Below, one piece after another: positions 46,999 to 58,427 of a stretch of 64,000 nt of DNA; position 1 is the first letter of the stretch; each line of letters starts with the position of its first letter. The stretch is from Linnemannia schmuckeri (lineage: Eukaryota; Mortierellomycota; Mortierellomycetes; Mortierellales; Mortierellaceae): positions 4,526,001-4,590,000 of the forward strand of contig JANATG010000002.1 of NCBI GenBank assembly GCA_029449235.1, written 5' to 3'. A program made the position numbers and the translations under genes. A model generated the notes under the pieces. That model worked only from the letters and a program-made list of their open reading frames with translations, was not told the DNA's origin and did no database searches.

Positions 46999-47813
46999 CT
47001 AAAGCGAAGCAAGGACACGCTTAACAGTATCGCTCACAGTCTTCTTGGGCGCACGCGCAGGATCCAAGCTACCCAACTCCTTCATAACCTTGCCCATATC
47101 CTTGGCCCCAGTAGCGCCCTGTTCCTTCACAACCCTCCGGACCTCATCCTCAATCTCTTGTTCTGTCATGGCCTGAGGCAAATAAACCTTCAACATCTCG
47201 ATTTCTTTGTTCTCTTGGGCGGCTTGTTCGGCACGACCGGCGGCGACAAAGTTGGAAACGGACTCTTCGCGGCGTTTAATGGATTTCTGGATCAGAACTT
47301 GGATTACAGAGTCGGTGACTTTTTCGGGTGCTTGGGGAGATTTTTCCAAGTATGTCAGATCGCTCAAGATTCCCTTTAAGAGGTTTTTATGAAAGGGGAA
47401 AAAAGAGGTATATGTCAATTGGGTTGTTGTAGGTGAGTCAAAGAGCTGATAAAGAACAGTTGAACGCGATGGTGCTTGTCCGATCCGATCTTGTATGTTT
47501 GCAAAAAAAAAAAACATGATGGAGACAAGTACCTTGACGACGGCGAGTCTTTCCTTGTCCTTGGAACGCATGGCATCCTTGACGTCGGCCTTGATGCGGA
47601 GAAGCAACTGGGGTGTAGCAGGGGCAGCTAAGAAGCAAAGTGAAGAGGATATTTACACATAAGTATGTTGTGAGTAGGCGTTTGTTCGTCGCGAAGACAA
47701 AGTGTGAAGAGTGTGCAAGGTGTAAGGTAGGACGGACTACCTTCGGTAGTGTAGAAGAGGCATGCCCTGGAGGCGGCAGCGAAAGGGCGAGTCAATGCGG
47801 AGCGAGCAAACAT
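46999..47813 (-). CDS. Mitochondrial GatB/YqeY-domain protein (Aim41-like)
   Basis: Three exons (47813-47741, 47627-47533, 47373-46999) encode 180 aa. The N-terminus MFARSALTRPFAAASRACLF is Arg/Ala-rich with no acidic residue, as in mitochondrial presequences. The YqeY domain follows: LLLRIKADVKDAMRSKDKER, then GILSDLTYLEKS, KSIKRREESVSNF, EIEMLKVYLPQ and DMGKVMKELG. The family resembles the tail of amidotransferase subunit GatB, which binds tRNA; yeast AIM41 is the fungal member and its exact job is not settled. Length is close to yeast AIM41 (about 185 aa). It is divergent from the small helical protein gene across 396 bp. Confidence 0.9.
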
Positions 47814-48209
47814 GATGTCTATGTAGGTCTGAAGGGAGGGATGGGTGAATGGAGAAAAGAAAAGCGAGTACCCTCGGACATAAAGGCGGAAGGTGTAAAC
47901 AACGAATGCAGTTATGTGACTGCCTTGGCCTTTGGTATTCGCATTGGTCTTTTGTGGCCACCAAACCCACGGGGAAATAAAAAGAAAAGGTAGTGAAGCA
48001 AAACGCGTTCGTTTTTCTCTTTCAACTTCATCAACCACCAACGCTTACAGGACAAGAGGCAGGCATCACCGCAGGACCTCATCGGGATCACCAAGAACAC
48101 AGAACTTACTTACGCATCAACACACCAGCCTGACAACTACCCTTACATCACTCACAGACATCCAATCACCAAAACAACCTCAACACGCGCACACATAACC
48201 AACCAAGAG
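47814..48209. promoter_or_regulatory. Short divergent promoter (396 bp)
   Basis: This separates the YqeY gene (minus) from the small plus-strand gene at 48210. It contains no coding exon; C/A-rich sequence runs into the plus-strand ATG. Confidence 0.4.
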
Positions 48210-48660
48210 ATGACACAATTGCCAGACAACCGCCTCGTCCTCCGTCGCGCCACAGAAACCTGCAAGACGCTTGATTCCCTCCGCTACAAACTCCATATCC
48301 TCCAGAAAAAGATTGCCAAAGCAAGGACCACCCACCCCTCCACCACTCCTCTCACGCCTGCTGTAAGCCTATCTCATACCTGACAGTATACTCTACAACA
48401 CATTACTTGAAAGCAATCAAGAGGCGGGACACAAGTTCACTAATATTGTTCACTGTGATTATGGCATATAGACGCAGGACCAGGTGATGACGGGACTGCT
48501 GAATGAGGCATGCACTCTGCAGTTCCAAATATCGGTCCTCCTCGCCGCAACAGAGGAACCCATTCCAGAGCGTCAGCGGATACCGACTTCTTCAATCACT
48601 ACTCGGGAACAGGAACATGCCACCATTTCAGCACCTTCAACAAACGCTCCCGTTGCATGA
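48210..48660 (+). CDS. Small helical protein, family unknown
   Basis: Two exons (48210-48362 and 48472-48660) encode 113 aa, joined in phase 0 with a GTAAGC donor and a CATATAG acceptor. The first exon is helix-prone with a heptad-like pattern (LRRATETCKTLDSLRYKLHI, then LQKKIAKA). The second begins TQDQVMTGLLNEACTLQFQI, again helical, and ends in a Ser/Thr-rich tail. The shape would suit a small coiled-coil subunit of a larger complex, but no family is recognised. It was found by splicing rather than as a long open frame, so the exact model is uncertain. The stop lies 110 bp from the 3' end of the convergent kinase gene. Confidence 0.55.
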
Positions 48661-48770
48661 AAAACAACAACAATTTCAGAATCAAAGAATTCTTGGAAGA
48701 AAGAATAAAAAAGACATTGAGAGAAATGGAAGTATTTTTACGAGTGAAAAATTGGAGTCATAGAAAGAGT

Positions 48771-51142
48771 CTATATGCCGCGGGGACGGCTTTGCCTGCC
48801 GTTGGGAACCACCGTTTTTTTGTTCGCAGGATGATTCGGATGACGTGCAGGCTTGTTGGAAGGATTCGACGCCCCATTGGCTTGCGCGCTTGCCGCCGAC
48901 AATGCAGGTGACGGCATATGGCCAGCGCCTCCTCCTTGTGACGATGGATTCAGACTGGATCCTCCTCGAGTCCCTGAAGGGTTGTTGTTTCCATATCGAC
49001 CATCCAGTGATGCCATCAACGGTGATCCCTGAACATATGGAGGTGACGGGTACGCATACTGGACCGCTCCAGCACCTTGTCCACCAACATCTGACGACGA
49101 CGACATTGGCGGCGCCAATCCTCCAGTCTCTGCAATAGAAGGAGTGGTAGGGATACCCAAATAATGCCGGAAAACCTGAATAATCTCATCAAATGACTGC
49201 TGTCTCTCATTTGGATCCTCCTTCCACGCCTTGTCATAAACCGCAAAATACCAATCCGGTGTCCCCTCGACTCTCTCCTCCCTCGCCCCCGGGGTATAAG
49301 AAGTCGAAAAGTCTTTGAAGGGGTACCGACCCGCAAGGATGAACCAGTAGATGACCCCCAGGGCGAAAATGTCACACCGGATATCGTAACGCGGTCGGTT
49401 GACGCCTCTGTTTGCGAGTCGTTCGGGAGCCATGAATTGCCAGACACCTCCTAAGGGTTGGCTTGATTGGGCTGCCAAGCTGCCACGGACCCTGCGAAGT
49501 CCGAAATCTGTCAGACGTGCTTGGTATCTTGGTGGTGCCGTTGCACCTCTTCCAGTATTGAAACGTCGAGCGTCGATGAGGACGTTTTTGGGATGAAGAT
49601 CTCCATGATGGAATCCACACCGGGCTAGATGTTCCAGACCGACGGCGATATCGAGTGCAAGCACCATTCGTTCATGCGTCGAAGGGGATTCGAGGGCGTC
49701 GCGGGAGAGGTGGATGAGTTTGTAGAGGTCTCCGTGGTTATAGAACTGCATGATCATGAACCGTTCGATCCGATGGTCAGGGTGCTGTTTGTTGGCAATC
49801 CCGTAGAACTGGACAATGTTGTCGTGGTTCCCGCATAGCCTCATCACCTCCACCTATATAAAGTAAGTGTAATTTTGTTAGCTATTTTTTTCTTAATGAT
49901 GTGAACACAGAAATAAAGAGTTATTGGCAAACAACAAAGTCAAGAAGACCTTTTTACCTCTTTGTCAAACATGGAAGCATTCTTGGCAGGGGTATGCTTG
50001 GTATCCAAAAGCGACTTCAACACCACAAACACCTTCTTCGATCCCCAATACGCCTTTCGGATCTCTCCATTGCCTCCAACAGCCAACATCTGTCGTTGAG
50101 TAAACTCGGACTGGTAATCAAAATGCTCCAGCCGGTTACCCCCCTCGCCATCTCCATCCATCCAGGGTGCGATTGCGTTCAAGACAGAGGTCAGGAATAG
50201 CTCGTGGTCCAAAAATTGTGGCGCTGCTCTTCCTCCTACCAATCCTGCTACTCCTGCTTCGCCGAGTCCTACCACTGCTCTACCGCCGGCCACAGCCACA
50301 CCTTCAGCGGGTCCATCGACACCGCCTCCCAACCCTGCGGCCGCTGGCATATCAAAGATTCCTCCCGCTCCTCCTACCATACCTCCTCCTATGATACCTC
50401 CTGGTCCTGCGGGTGAAGGTCCATGGCCATGAAGACCGCTCTTGAAATTGGACGAAGCCGCCGAGCTGTTGTCCGAGAACGACAAGCTGGGCATATCCGT
50501 CCCCGGTGCATCATATTGCCCCCCTCCTTGCAAGTATTGCTGTTGTTGCTGCTGTTGCTGTTGTTGAAGCTGCTGCTGGTACTGGAACTGCTGCTGCTGT
50601 TGATGTTGATGTTGCTCCTGCATAAGCTGCTGCTGATAGAGCTGATGATACCGATACAACTGCTCCTGCTGTTTCTGTTCCGTCTCAAGTCCCGGAGAAA
50701 AAAACGGTGACTGTGGGCTGTGGATATACTCCGCCGGGGAGTGTTGCTGTTGGTGCTGTTGGTGGTTATGAATATGGACTGCAGCGCGTTGTTGTTGTTG
50801 AAGACCCTCAAGGTGTCGGAGGTGCTCAAATTGTTCCTGTTCAAGCCGGGCTTGGTAAGCTCGTTGGCGTTGAAGTTGATCCTCTTGGAGTCGGTTCCCG
50901 TAGGCTAGGATGAGGGGTTTGTGATCTTCTAATGGTGCTGTTTTTTCGTTTTCTTCAGAGTTGGAGTTGTCGAGGGACATTCCTTGGTCAGAGGTGGAGA
51001 TGTCGTCGGAATGAAGAAGATCAGGCATGGAGTCCATGTCTGCTGTTTGCTGTTGCTGCTGCTGCTGGCCGCCACCGTTGTCTTCGGTGACGCCGCCGTA
51101 AAGGCGGCTGATACTGCTCTTGAAAAAGTTCATGGGATTCAT
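48771..51142 (-). CDS. Protein kinase with a non-RD catalytic loop and polyQ N-terminus
   Basis: Two exons (51142-49958, 49853-48771) encode 755 aa with a phase 0 join. Residues 1-300 are disordered: Gln-rich runs (several of 6-10 Gln, partly CAG/CAA), His and Gly/Ala stretches. The kinase domain covers about 350-630. A Gly-rich loop (LAVGGNGEIRKAYW) precedes the ATP Lys in VFVVLKSLL; then come a hinge region, the catalytic loop HGDLHPKNVLI, DFGLRR and MAPERLAN. The loop has Gly where HRD kinases have Arg, so it is a non-RD kinase; catalytic Asp and Asn and the DFG Asp are present, so activity is expected. HxDLHxxN loops are common in TKL-type kinases of early fungi. The substrate is unknown. 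The C-terminal about 125 residues are Ser/Gly/Pro-rich. Confidence 0.9.
50520..50660 (-). repeat. Poly-Gln coding tract in the kinase N-terminus
   Basis: Mixed CAG/CAA/CTG-strand repeats encode several Gln runs of up to 10 residues mixed with Tyr, His and Leu. Such tracts often vary in length between strains. Confidence 0.85.
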
Positions 51143-51263
51143 ATGACTATGCTCCTATGCTCGCTTTGCTTTGTTCGTGAGCCGTTGGTTGGTTGGATGA
51201 GGCGTGTGTGTGTTGAGGGTAGGGTTGAGTCGTGAGGTTATGAAACAGCAGCTCTCGTTTCTG

Positions 51264-51296
<33 letters not shown>

Positions 51297-52884
51297 TTGT
51301 TGGTCTCTGATTGTTGATGATTGTCTGGATAGTTTGATTGTCAGCGACGATATGGCTGTAGGATGGGGAAGAGGAGACTATGTTGAAAACTGGGGAGAGA
51401 GTGGGTGGGATGAAGGGAGGAGTGAAGAAAGAGAAGAAAAGAGAAGAAAAGAAAGAAGGGAGAGGATCCATGGGGCGCCGACAATGCATTAAAAAAGCAT
51501 AAAATCAAAAAAAAACACATAAAGTGGAAAAGGGCTCATCTCATCTTTCTCGTACCGTTTTTGCTGTACCTTACCGCTTCTGTTCTATTCTCTTTTGCAT
51601 TGTTTGCCTGAACTGCATAGAAGAAAAAGGAAAAAGAAAGGAGAGAGCCCTGAACAATTGACTGTTGACCCATTCCCTTAGATTCCTTTTCCTTGTTTTC
51701 ATGGGTATACATGTTTACACTTCCACAGGGCCAAGGACGATCGACCAACATCGGACGGGAAGCATCATCTTCATTGACTCTTGCTGTGTTCGCGTACGTG
51801 CCCATTATGGGCTTTTGAGACAAGAACCACTTTGTGATAAGTCAATGAATTGACGATGGGACCGAGGAATAAAGATTCTCAGAGGAAAAGAGGGCATTGA
51901 TGGACTGAATCAAGTTACCGAGAAAAAAAAGCCAATGGCCAAGTGCTGCTTGAGTAGAGTAAACGCAAAAAAGGAAAAGTAAGCTAGCTCCAGCCATACC
52001 CTTAGGGTTCAATCAACAGTCGTAACGATAGCAATGAGCGAGACGAACAAACTAAAAGCGAAAACAGAACGCGTTTAAAGCATTGCTCGCGTTGTATGAA
52101 CAAGGATAAGGGCAAGAACAAAAGACTTTTTTAGTTGTGCGTTAAGGCGGCCTTCAAGGTCTTTGAAAAGCTAGAAGAAAAATAGAAACAGAGAACACCT
52201 TTAAGGAGAAGGCACTTCTTGAGGTAATAGAAAAGTGTCGATAGCCATGGCGCGGAAGAGAGCCTGGGTTCAGAGTGTAGACAGGAGTAAAGTTTACGCT
52301 TTCAAAGACTACTTTTGTGCAATTGTTGTACACATGGTTTCTTGACAACAGATTTTTCGTTGATTCTTCTTCGGTTTACAGCTGCTTGTTGATACTATGC
52401 TCTTTTCGTTGTTGCCATGGATGGATATTGTTATTGTTGTCATTGTCGTGGTTCTCCTTCTGTCAATGTGAATTCTATTCTTGTGTCATCCGTGTGTTTG
52501 TGCTTTGGTATCGGTATTGTGTTTGTGTATGCGTGCATGTTGTTATTGTCAATGCTGCCTGCTGTCAATGATCCATTTCGAACTTTATCTCCCCTTCCTT
52601 CTATCTTTCCTTTAATCCAACCCCTGCTTCCTTCATTTTGTTAGCTCCCATCTTTCTTTGTCGTTCAGCGTGCCACTTTCCCGACAGACGGGTGGCCAGA
52701 AAAAAAAGAGAGACACGATGTCAAAGACAGAAAAAGGAAATAAAAATTTTCAGCCATGTTTCTCTAGTGGAAAAAAAAGTTTTCTCAACAAGAAAAGTCG
52801 GCTTTGTATTATCTTTGAGCTTTTTTTGAGTCGCATGCACCATCCTTCGCCCTTATTCTATTATCAGCTATCGCTGAAGCTATT
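51143..52884. other. 1.7-kb intergenic region
   Basis: This lies between the kinase start and the 3' end of the SRA1-domain gene, both on the minus strand. It has an A run at 51263-51292 and GA-rich DNA at 51400-51465 (the kinase leader on the coding strand is pyrimidine-rich). A T/G-rich stretch lies near 52380-52550. No domain-bearing frame or RNA gene was seen. Confidence 0.5.
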
Positions 52885-53338
52885 TTATGAGGTAGGAACA
52901 GTGGTATAGAGGTCAATCAATCGCTTGAATCCCAAAAGCCATTTGCCTTCGCTATCAAACTCGGTCTGCATCAGCTTAGCATGGATGGCATGGCACTGCG
53001 TAAACGACCTTGAAGACAAAGCTATTTGAAAAACAAAAAAAAAGGAAGGTTGGGGTGAATATAAAGTCCGAACAGGTCGCCGACAACCTCAACAGGCAGG
53101 GTTTCTCAAACAAAAAAAAGCCCGTTTGTTTTTTTTTTTTTTGTTTTTTTCATGCATGGGAGAGAAAAAGAGATAGAGCGGCGCGGCCCAAGGGCACAAT
53201 ACCTTCGATCATTTCGCCCAAGGAAACGACGACACGCTCCTTGACAGTTCCTTGCTGCATCTGATCCTGCAATGACTGAAGTCTCTTGGTGGTGTCCTCA
53301 AACATTCGCTTTTGAGGTGCCTAAGTGTTGTCGATTAA

Positions 53339-53377
<39 letters not shown>

Positions 53378-55112
53378 GGAAAGATACGGATAGGAATGGA
53401 TGAGCGCTTGGATCCATATCATCCGAACCGCAAGAGGGTTGATTTCTTTCTTTTTCGATCATTGTTATTGTTGAACAGACAGGGCGAAGTACGTGGCCGA
53501 AGGAGTGGTCTTCTTCCGCGGGAGAAAATCAGCTGGTTACTTCTGTTATTGTTAAACGTATTGATGTGCAAAAAGTGAAGGGCTCTGCTTCCGAAAGATG
53601 ATGCACATACGTCCCGTCTCTTTTTTGCAGAAGAGTCGAGTCTTTTTTTCTTTTCTAGAAGTATACAGTCTAGGCTTGGCTTCTAGTCTTCGTTTTTTCC
53701 CTTTTCAAGTAAAAAGATGTTACCATCCCTGCATCCCGACGCGTGTCGCTTGTTGTATTTTTGGATGTCGCCGTTTCGTCCGTAGGACTATTGAGCGCGC
53801 GAACGCGTGCCAGTTTACAGCCACCCTTCCCTGCTCCCCCTGCCCTACTACACCACATTATACACCCTGTCTGCGCCTCTTCTCGGAAAACTCTCTTTAT
53901 CAGCCCCCTCTCTCACTTTCACTGATTTTTTTTCGACATGCATCAATCCACAACATCTGTGCTCCTTTCCTGTATTTTATTGTTGTTGTCTTGTTTGCAT
54001 CTCCTCATCATCCTTCTCTTTGTAACCCGCGCACGCCCACTCTCTCACTTTTGTCGTTTCTTTACCTTTCCCGCTCTTCAACATCCTGTTCTGCTCTCGG
54101 TCACTCATGCATCATCTAATCCGAAATAAAACTATCCTGACAACTTTGTTGCAGGGCCATCGTTCTACCCGCCACTGTCGCCACCGTCACCTCTGTTCAC
54201 TCATTACCCCTGAATCCTGTTCTATCCAAACTCCAGTTTTCCAGTTGTCCCGAAATAACGTGATCTCCCCCTCTTCTCCTTTTTGCATGCTTGCTGTTTT
54301 CCTGTACTAAGTTTTCTACTCCTAGGTGGGCGTAAGACTTACGGGGACGTGAGCTGAGCATTCTTTGATAATCCTGGTCAGGGTCTCGTTCATAGGTCCA
54401 AAGTCGTACGCTGCCCCGTCATCCTTCTTGGCCGTCTTCTCAAAGATCTAAGATGGAGAATACCATACAAACACAGGGAAAAAGAAGTGTTTTTTTTGAG
54501 ATTTCCATTCTCAAGTAAATACAAAAGGAATTCGTCTTTTTGTCCCAGCAAAAAAATAAAAGCACATGGCAGGCAAAAACCCAACTCTTTTTTTTTATCT
54601 CTTTTGTGTACAGGTTGAAGAGTGTTTGACGATAAAAAAACACAAATGTCTCTACATACCTTGGTGGGAGGATCATTCCAATGGTTGTCAATAGCAGCAG
54701 TTCGGAAATCGCCTTTGGTATAAGGAATAGGTGAAGGTCCCGTTCCAGCACCCTTCATGGGAGGTGGAGGCAGTTTCATCCCTCCAGCTCCTGGAGGTGG
54801 TGAAGGAGATGGTACAAGACGTGATGATCCAAAGAGTCCTGGGGGTCCACCTCCTGCCAAAGGCAGCGCCGTTGCTGTTGCAGGCAGTCCTCCTGTTGAC
54901 ACCGATTCTGATGCTCCTGTTGATGTGGTGGGGGGAGGATATGCGACAGAGACCCGGTTGTTCTTGCGAGGCTTGAAGGTTGGCAGGGGAGGAGCACTGA
55001 GGGGTGCCGAGAATGAGGAGGTGTCGACTGTGTCCTGTGCCTCGTTGTTGGTGATGATGTCCTGGTCGTTGGTATTGTTGTTGTCCTGGTTGGTTCTGTC
55101 TGACGCGTCCAT
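52885..55112 (-). CDS. SRA1-domain protein
   Basis: Four exons (55112-54660, 54447-54343, 53320-53203, 53021-52885) encode 270 aa; phases agree. Residues 1-115 are Asp/Asn-rich, then Pro/Gly-rich and disordered. From about 130 the chain reads DNHWNDPPTK, then a helical bundle (IFEKTAKKDDGAAYDFGPM, APQKRMFEDTTKRLQSLQDQ, RSFTQCHAIHAKLMQTEF, KWLLGFKRLIDLY). WNDPP followed by this helical bundle is the signature of the SRA1 (steroid receptor RNA activator protein) domain, also found at the C-terminus of Sec31. In fungi the role of stand-alone SRA1 proteins is not established; the name comes from animals. Intron 2 is 1022 nt and contains a T run of about 36 nt at 53341-53376 (A run on the transcript, upstream of the acceptor) and other pyrimidine-rich DNA. 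Confidence 0.85.
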
Positions 55113-55599
55113 GGTTGTTTTTTTTCTTGAGTTTGATGAGTGATGGAGAGGATGAAGAAAAAGATGAAGAGCAGGTTAAAAATACCGAAAAAATTAAGGA
55201 GACGACAAAGACAGGACATGAAAAGTCAAATAGATATGAGCTCTTGAACATGTCATATTGCGATGTCAATGTCATTCATGTGGACATGAAAATGGACACG
55301 TTAGCTGTATATTGGTCAAGTCCACTTGAACGGTTACCCCAAGCGTTCATGCATACATTGTTCACCAAACAGCTCGAGTAACGGCGAAAGTTAGATGATA
55401 GGAGAGAAGTGATCAAACTGATCAGCAAAGTGCTTTTTATTTTGCTTTAAGTGGATTCAGGAGGATAATGTTCGGTTCCATTCCATGACCATCCTCCTTG
55501 TATAGCAATAATCGTTGTTGTTGATATCGAAGGTGCTGGTCTGCACGGAGATATATTGATATATTCTGAACAAGCCAAAACTGGAACGATTGATATATC

Positions 55600-56165
55600 C
55601 CTTTCGAAACGGCAACCAGCCTGGATACCCCTCCTTCCCCTAATGCCAATCTGGATACCCCTTCTTCATCAGCCTCCAGCAATCCTATCAACACATTACC
55701 CAACGATACTCCACTCCTTTCTCTAAATGAGAAAAACAAAAAAGAGATCGATCCTTCACTGGCAGCCATTGAATCGTCACCTAGCCATCCTCGCTGTCAA
55801 AATCGATCACGCCACCATGCTGAATCAGATTTCACTCACAGAGATCGCACCCACTCTACCACACCGTGATCAAGTCCTGCGATTCCGATGATCCTCTCAT
55901 CCAACACAAAAATCATCCTCCAGTCTCAATCTGACAGCTAACCAAAAGGCACTCACAGGTACCTTCGATCTCAGATCAATTCCATTAACCTTCCTCCAAA
56001 CAGATCTCAAGACCCTCAGCCCAACAACCATCGGTCCCTGCCTAGAAAGAAAAAAAAGATCAAAAAAGATCATCCACCGTCTCAATCATCAACTTGATCA
56101 TCCTGAAGGATCCTCCTGCGTCGAAAATGGAGGTGTCGGTATGTGCGTTTGCGTTTGTTGGGATC
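55600..56165 (+). pseudogene. Possible degenerate coding fragment
   Basis: The plus strand gives one readable stretch (for example LNEKNKKEIDPSLAAIESSP, ending at a stop near 55870). A second, in another frame, runs from near 55915 to 56170 (for example LTGTFDLRSIPLTFLQTDL and RSKKIIHRLNHQLDHPE). Both lack a start codon and are separated by frame changes. The composition is protein-like rather than simple repeat. It may be the remains of a lost gene or mobile element. I do not recognise the family. Confidence 0.3.
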
Positions 56166-56942
56166 CCTGAAAAAAACACTCGATTCGATCTCCATCCTCC
56201 AACCAAAAACAACGACCTCCTGTTCCTGAAAAAACATCATCTCACTCGTCTCGCTCAATATCATGGAGTGAACCATCACAACGCATCACTTGCCCCTCCT
56301 TGGCCATCATCGCATCCTCCTCCTACTGCTCCTGCTCGACAAGACAAAAGTTCCTCCTGTCCTGTGTAGTTTCTCCATCACCGTCACCGACGCATAGTTT
56401 CATCCGCTATCCTGCTCTGCCAAGGGCTCTCTCCAATGCAAATAAAGATGTTTCCTGATACCAATTGCGCCAAGACTGTACTTCTTATGTTTAATAATCC
56501 GACATGGATTCTCCTGGACGGCAGTTGATGTTCATTTGTAGTTGTGTGTGTATATGGATGTAGAAGAGCTGATGCGTACAATCCTGAAAGGGAGGAAAGT
56601 AGAGAGTGGATGATGTGGGATGGTGCCGGTGATAATGGGCTCTCCTTGACAAGCGCACCCGCAACACAGCCAGCCAACGACCCGAACGACATCCTGTTCC
56701 TCTAAACACTCGACGGCAATAGGTCCTGCTGAGCGATACACACACAGAGAGAAAGAGCGCCCTCCATGGTATAATGCAATCCTTGAAGGCGTTTCCGAAT
56801 GACAACTGAGAAAGGGCGAGTTGCAAAGAAGTCTTCAGAAGTTGTGATTTGCGACTAGCGCAGGCTCGTCTTCATCTCGCCTTGTTTATATGTAAGAGGC
56901 AATTGTTTTTGTATGTTTGTTTTTTCGACGTTCATCGTCCCT

Positions 56943-56948
56943 TTTATT
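56943..56948 (-). terminator. Candidate polyadenylation signal of eL22
   Basis: AATAAA on the minus strand, about 80 nt past the eL22 stop codon. Confidence 0.45.
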
Positions 56949-57026
56949 CAGCAGGAAAATAAAAAGGGAAAAAGAGACCAAGTGTTGAATTCAAATTAAA
57001 AGGTAAAGCTCGTGGAAGGGGCGCGC

Positions 57027-57669
57027 TTATTCCTCATCCTCATCCTCGTCCTGGTTGGCGATGTTGAAGTAACGGAGCTCATAGGTACCCTTGTCCGAGG
57101 CAATGACACGGAGCCAGTCGCGGAGCTGGTGCTTCTTGAGGAACTTCTTGGTAAGGTACTTGAGGTAACGCTTGGAGAACTCCTGGTTGGCGGTGACGGT
57201 GATCTTGGCGTCATCACCACGGACGATGGTGACCTTGTCGGCCAAACCACCGGTGCGGCCCTCGATCTTGATGCGATCGTGGAGGAACTTCTCGAAAGCC
57301 GAAGCATCGAAAATCTTGTCACCGGCAGGGCCGGAGCAGTCGATGACGAACTTGTAGGAGACCTTCTTGCTAACCTTCTATTAAGTTGGTGAAGTGGTGA
57401 CAGAAGGCTTGGGGGTCAGTTGGGGCCATTCCAAGATAAAAAAAACGTTGCAAAGTGACAGGTTGAATGTCGATGAAAGGTTGAATCCCGAATGTCGAAT
57501 CGATGTTGATGATGGTGCCGGGAGGGATGAAGCATATTCCAGTGGTATGGTGGCCTAATCGTCGCTGACATGGTATGCGTATCCCTTCGGTATGTGTTCC
57601 CGATCCCTTGATCCCGGTCCTTGTGTTTGTAAAAGTGAATGAGATTGGGTCACTCACGGTGGGGGCCAT
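57027..57669 (-). CDS. RPL22: 60S ribosomal protein eL22
   Basis: Two exons (57669-57658 and 57377-57027) encode 120 aa. The first exon is only 12 nt (MAPT), then a 280-nt intron. The protein reads KVSKKVSYKFVIDCSGPAGD, FEKFLHDRIKIEGRTGGL, VTANQEFSKRYLKYLTKKFL, LRDWLRVIASDKGTYELRYF, ending in an acidic NQDEDEDEE tail, as in eL22 of other eukaryotes. It is a non-catalytic protein at the surface of the large ribosomal subunit that binds rRNA. A short first exon followed by an intron is common in ribosomal protein genes. It diverges from the Bzz1-like gene across 758 bp. Confidence 0.97.
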
Positions 57670-58427
57670 TTCTGAAATTCGGGAGAAGTAAGAGAGAGAA
57701 CTGTGAACTTGCTCACTTGTACGCTCATTATCAATTGTTTTTTTTTTCGAGGCGATTCAATCCATCCATTAGGGCCCCTTAACTGGATTCAAATTTTATT
57801 TTCAAGAAGGTGATATGAGTCAGGTGACTTGTTGAGTTGGTGGCACTGGATAATGTGGGGGGGTTGGGGGTTGGGGGGGGGAAGAGAGTAGGTGCGCCAG
57901 CGTGCTGGAGGAAAAAAGTCGTTAGTTGCACTTGAGCATGGTCAAGTGCGGGTTAAAAATGTTGCTGGAATAGAAACTAGTAGCAATTAAGCAGCATGTT
58001 TAAAGCTTTGCTTCAGTTGTCGTGCAGAAAGGCAACCTGCTCGTTGTATCCTTCCTTTCTGCGCGTTTTTCGTTTTCGTACTTTTATTCTTTTCAGTTCA
58101 GCTGGCCATCCTTGTTGGCGCAGTGCAGTCACGCAGTCCATGGTCATGATTTTTTTGGAGAATCCAGCCTATTTATGTAAGTGCAGGTGCGAGTTCCTCT
58201 CCCCTTACTTTTTTTTTTCTATTCCTTCTTCCTTCTCACCCCGCCCACTCTCACACATTCACTCCTCTCTTTCTCTCTCTCTCTGTCAACAGTTCGCATT
58301 CAACAACAACGACTCTCGACATCACTCAAGAGAACCGAACAGACCTACTCTCGTACTCATTCATTAACACCTTGCAAGCATACGGACGCATAGCCACACC
58401 CACAACCGAGCAGTAGCCAACCACCTC
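57670..58427. promoter_or_regulatory. Divergent promoter between eL22 and the Bzz1-like gene
   Basis: 758 bp. A G-rich run (GGGGGGGTTGGGGGTTGGGGGGGG-like, near 57858-57882) could form a G-quadruplex on the plus strand. Pyrimidine-rich DNA at 58195-58290 leads into the Bzz1-like gene. No exon was identified. Confidence 0.5.

Larger units (their letters stand above)
55113..57026. other. 1.9-kb region with possible decayed coding DNA
   Basis: No intact gene is seen. On the plus strand from about 55600 to 56160 several short frames read like protein, listed in a separate entry. The rest holds short frames without sense and the 3' end of eL22 on the minus strand (AATAAA at 56943-56948). Confidence 0.5.

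Noticed and set aside
56384..56826. Minus-strand frames of about 100 codons
   Set aside because: No recognisable motif and no conservation clue; probably chance.
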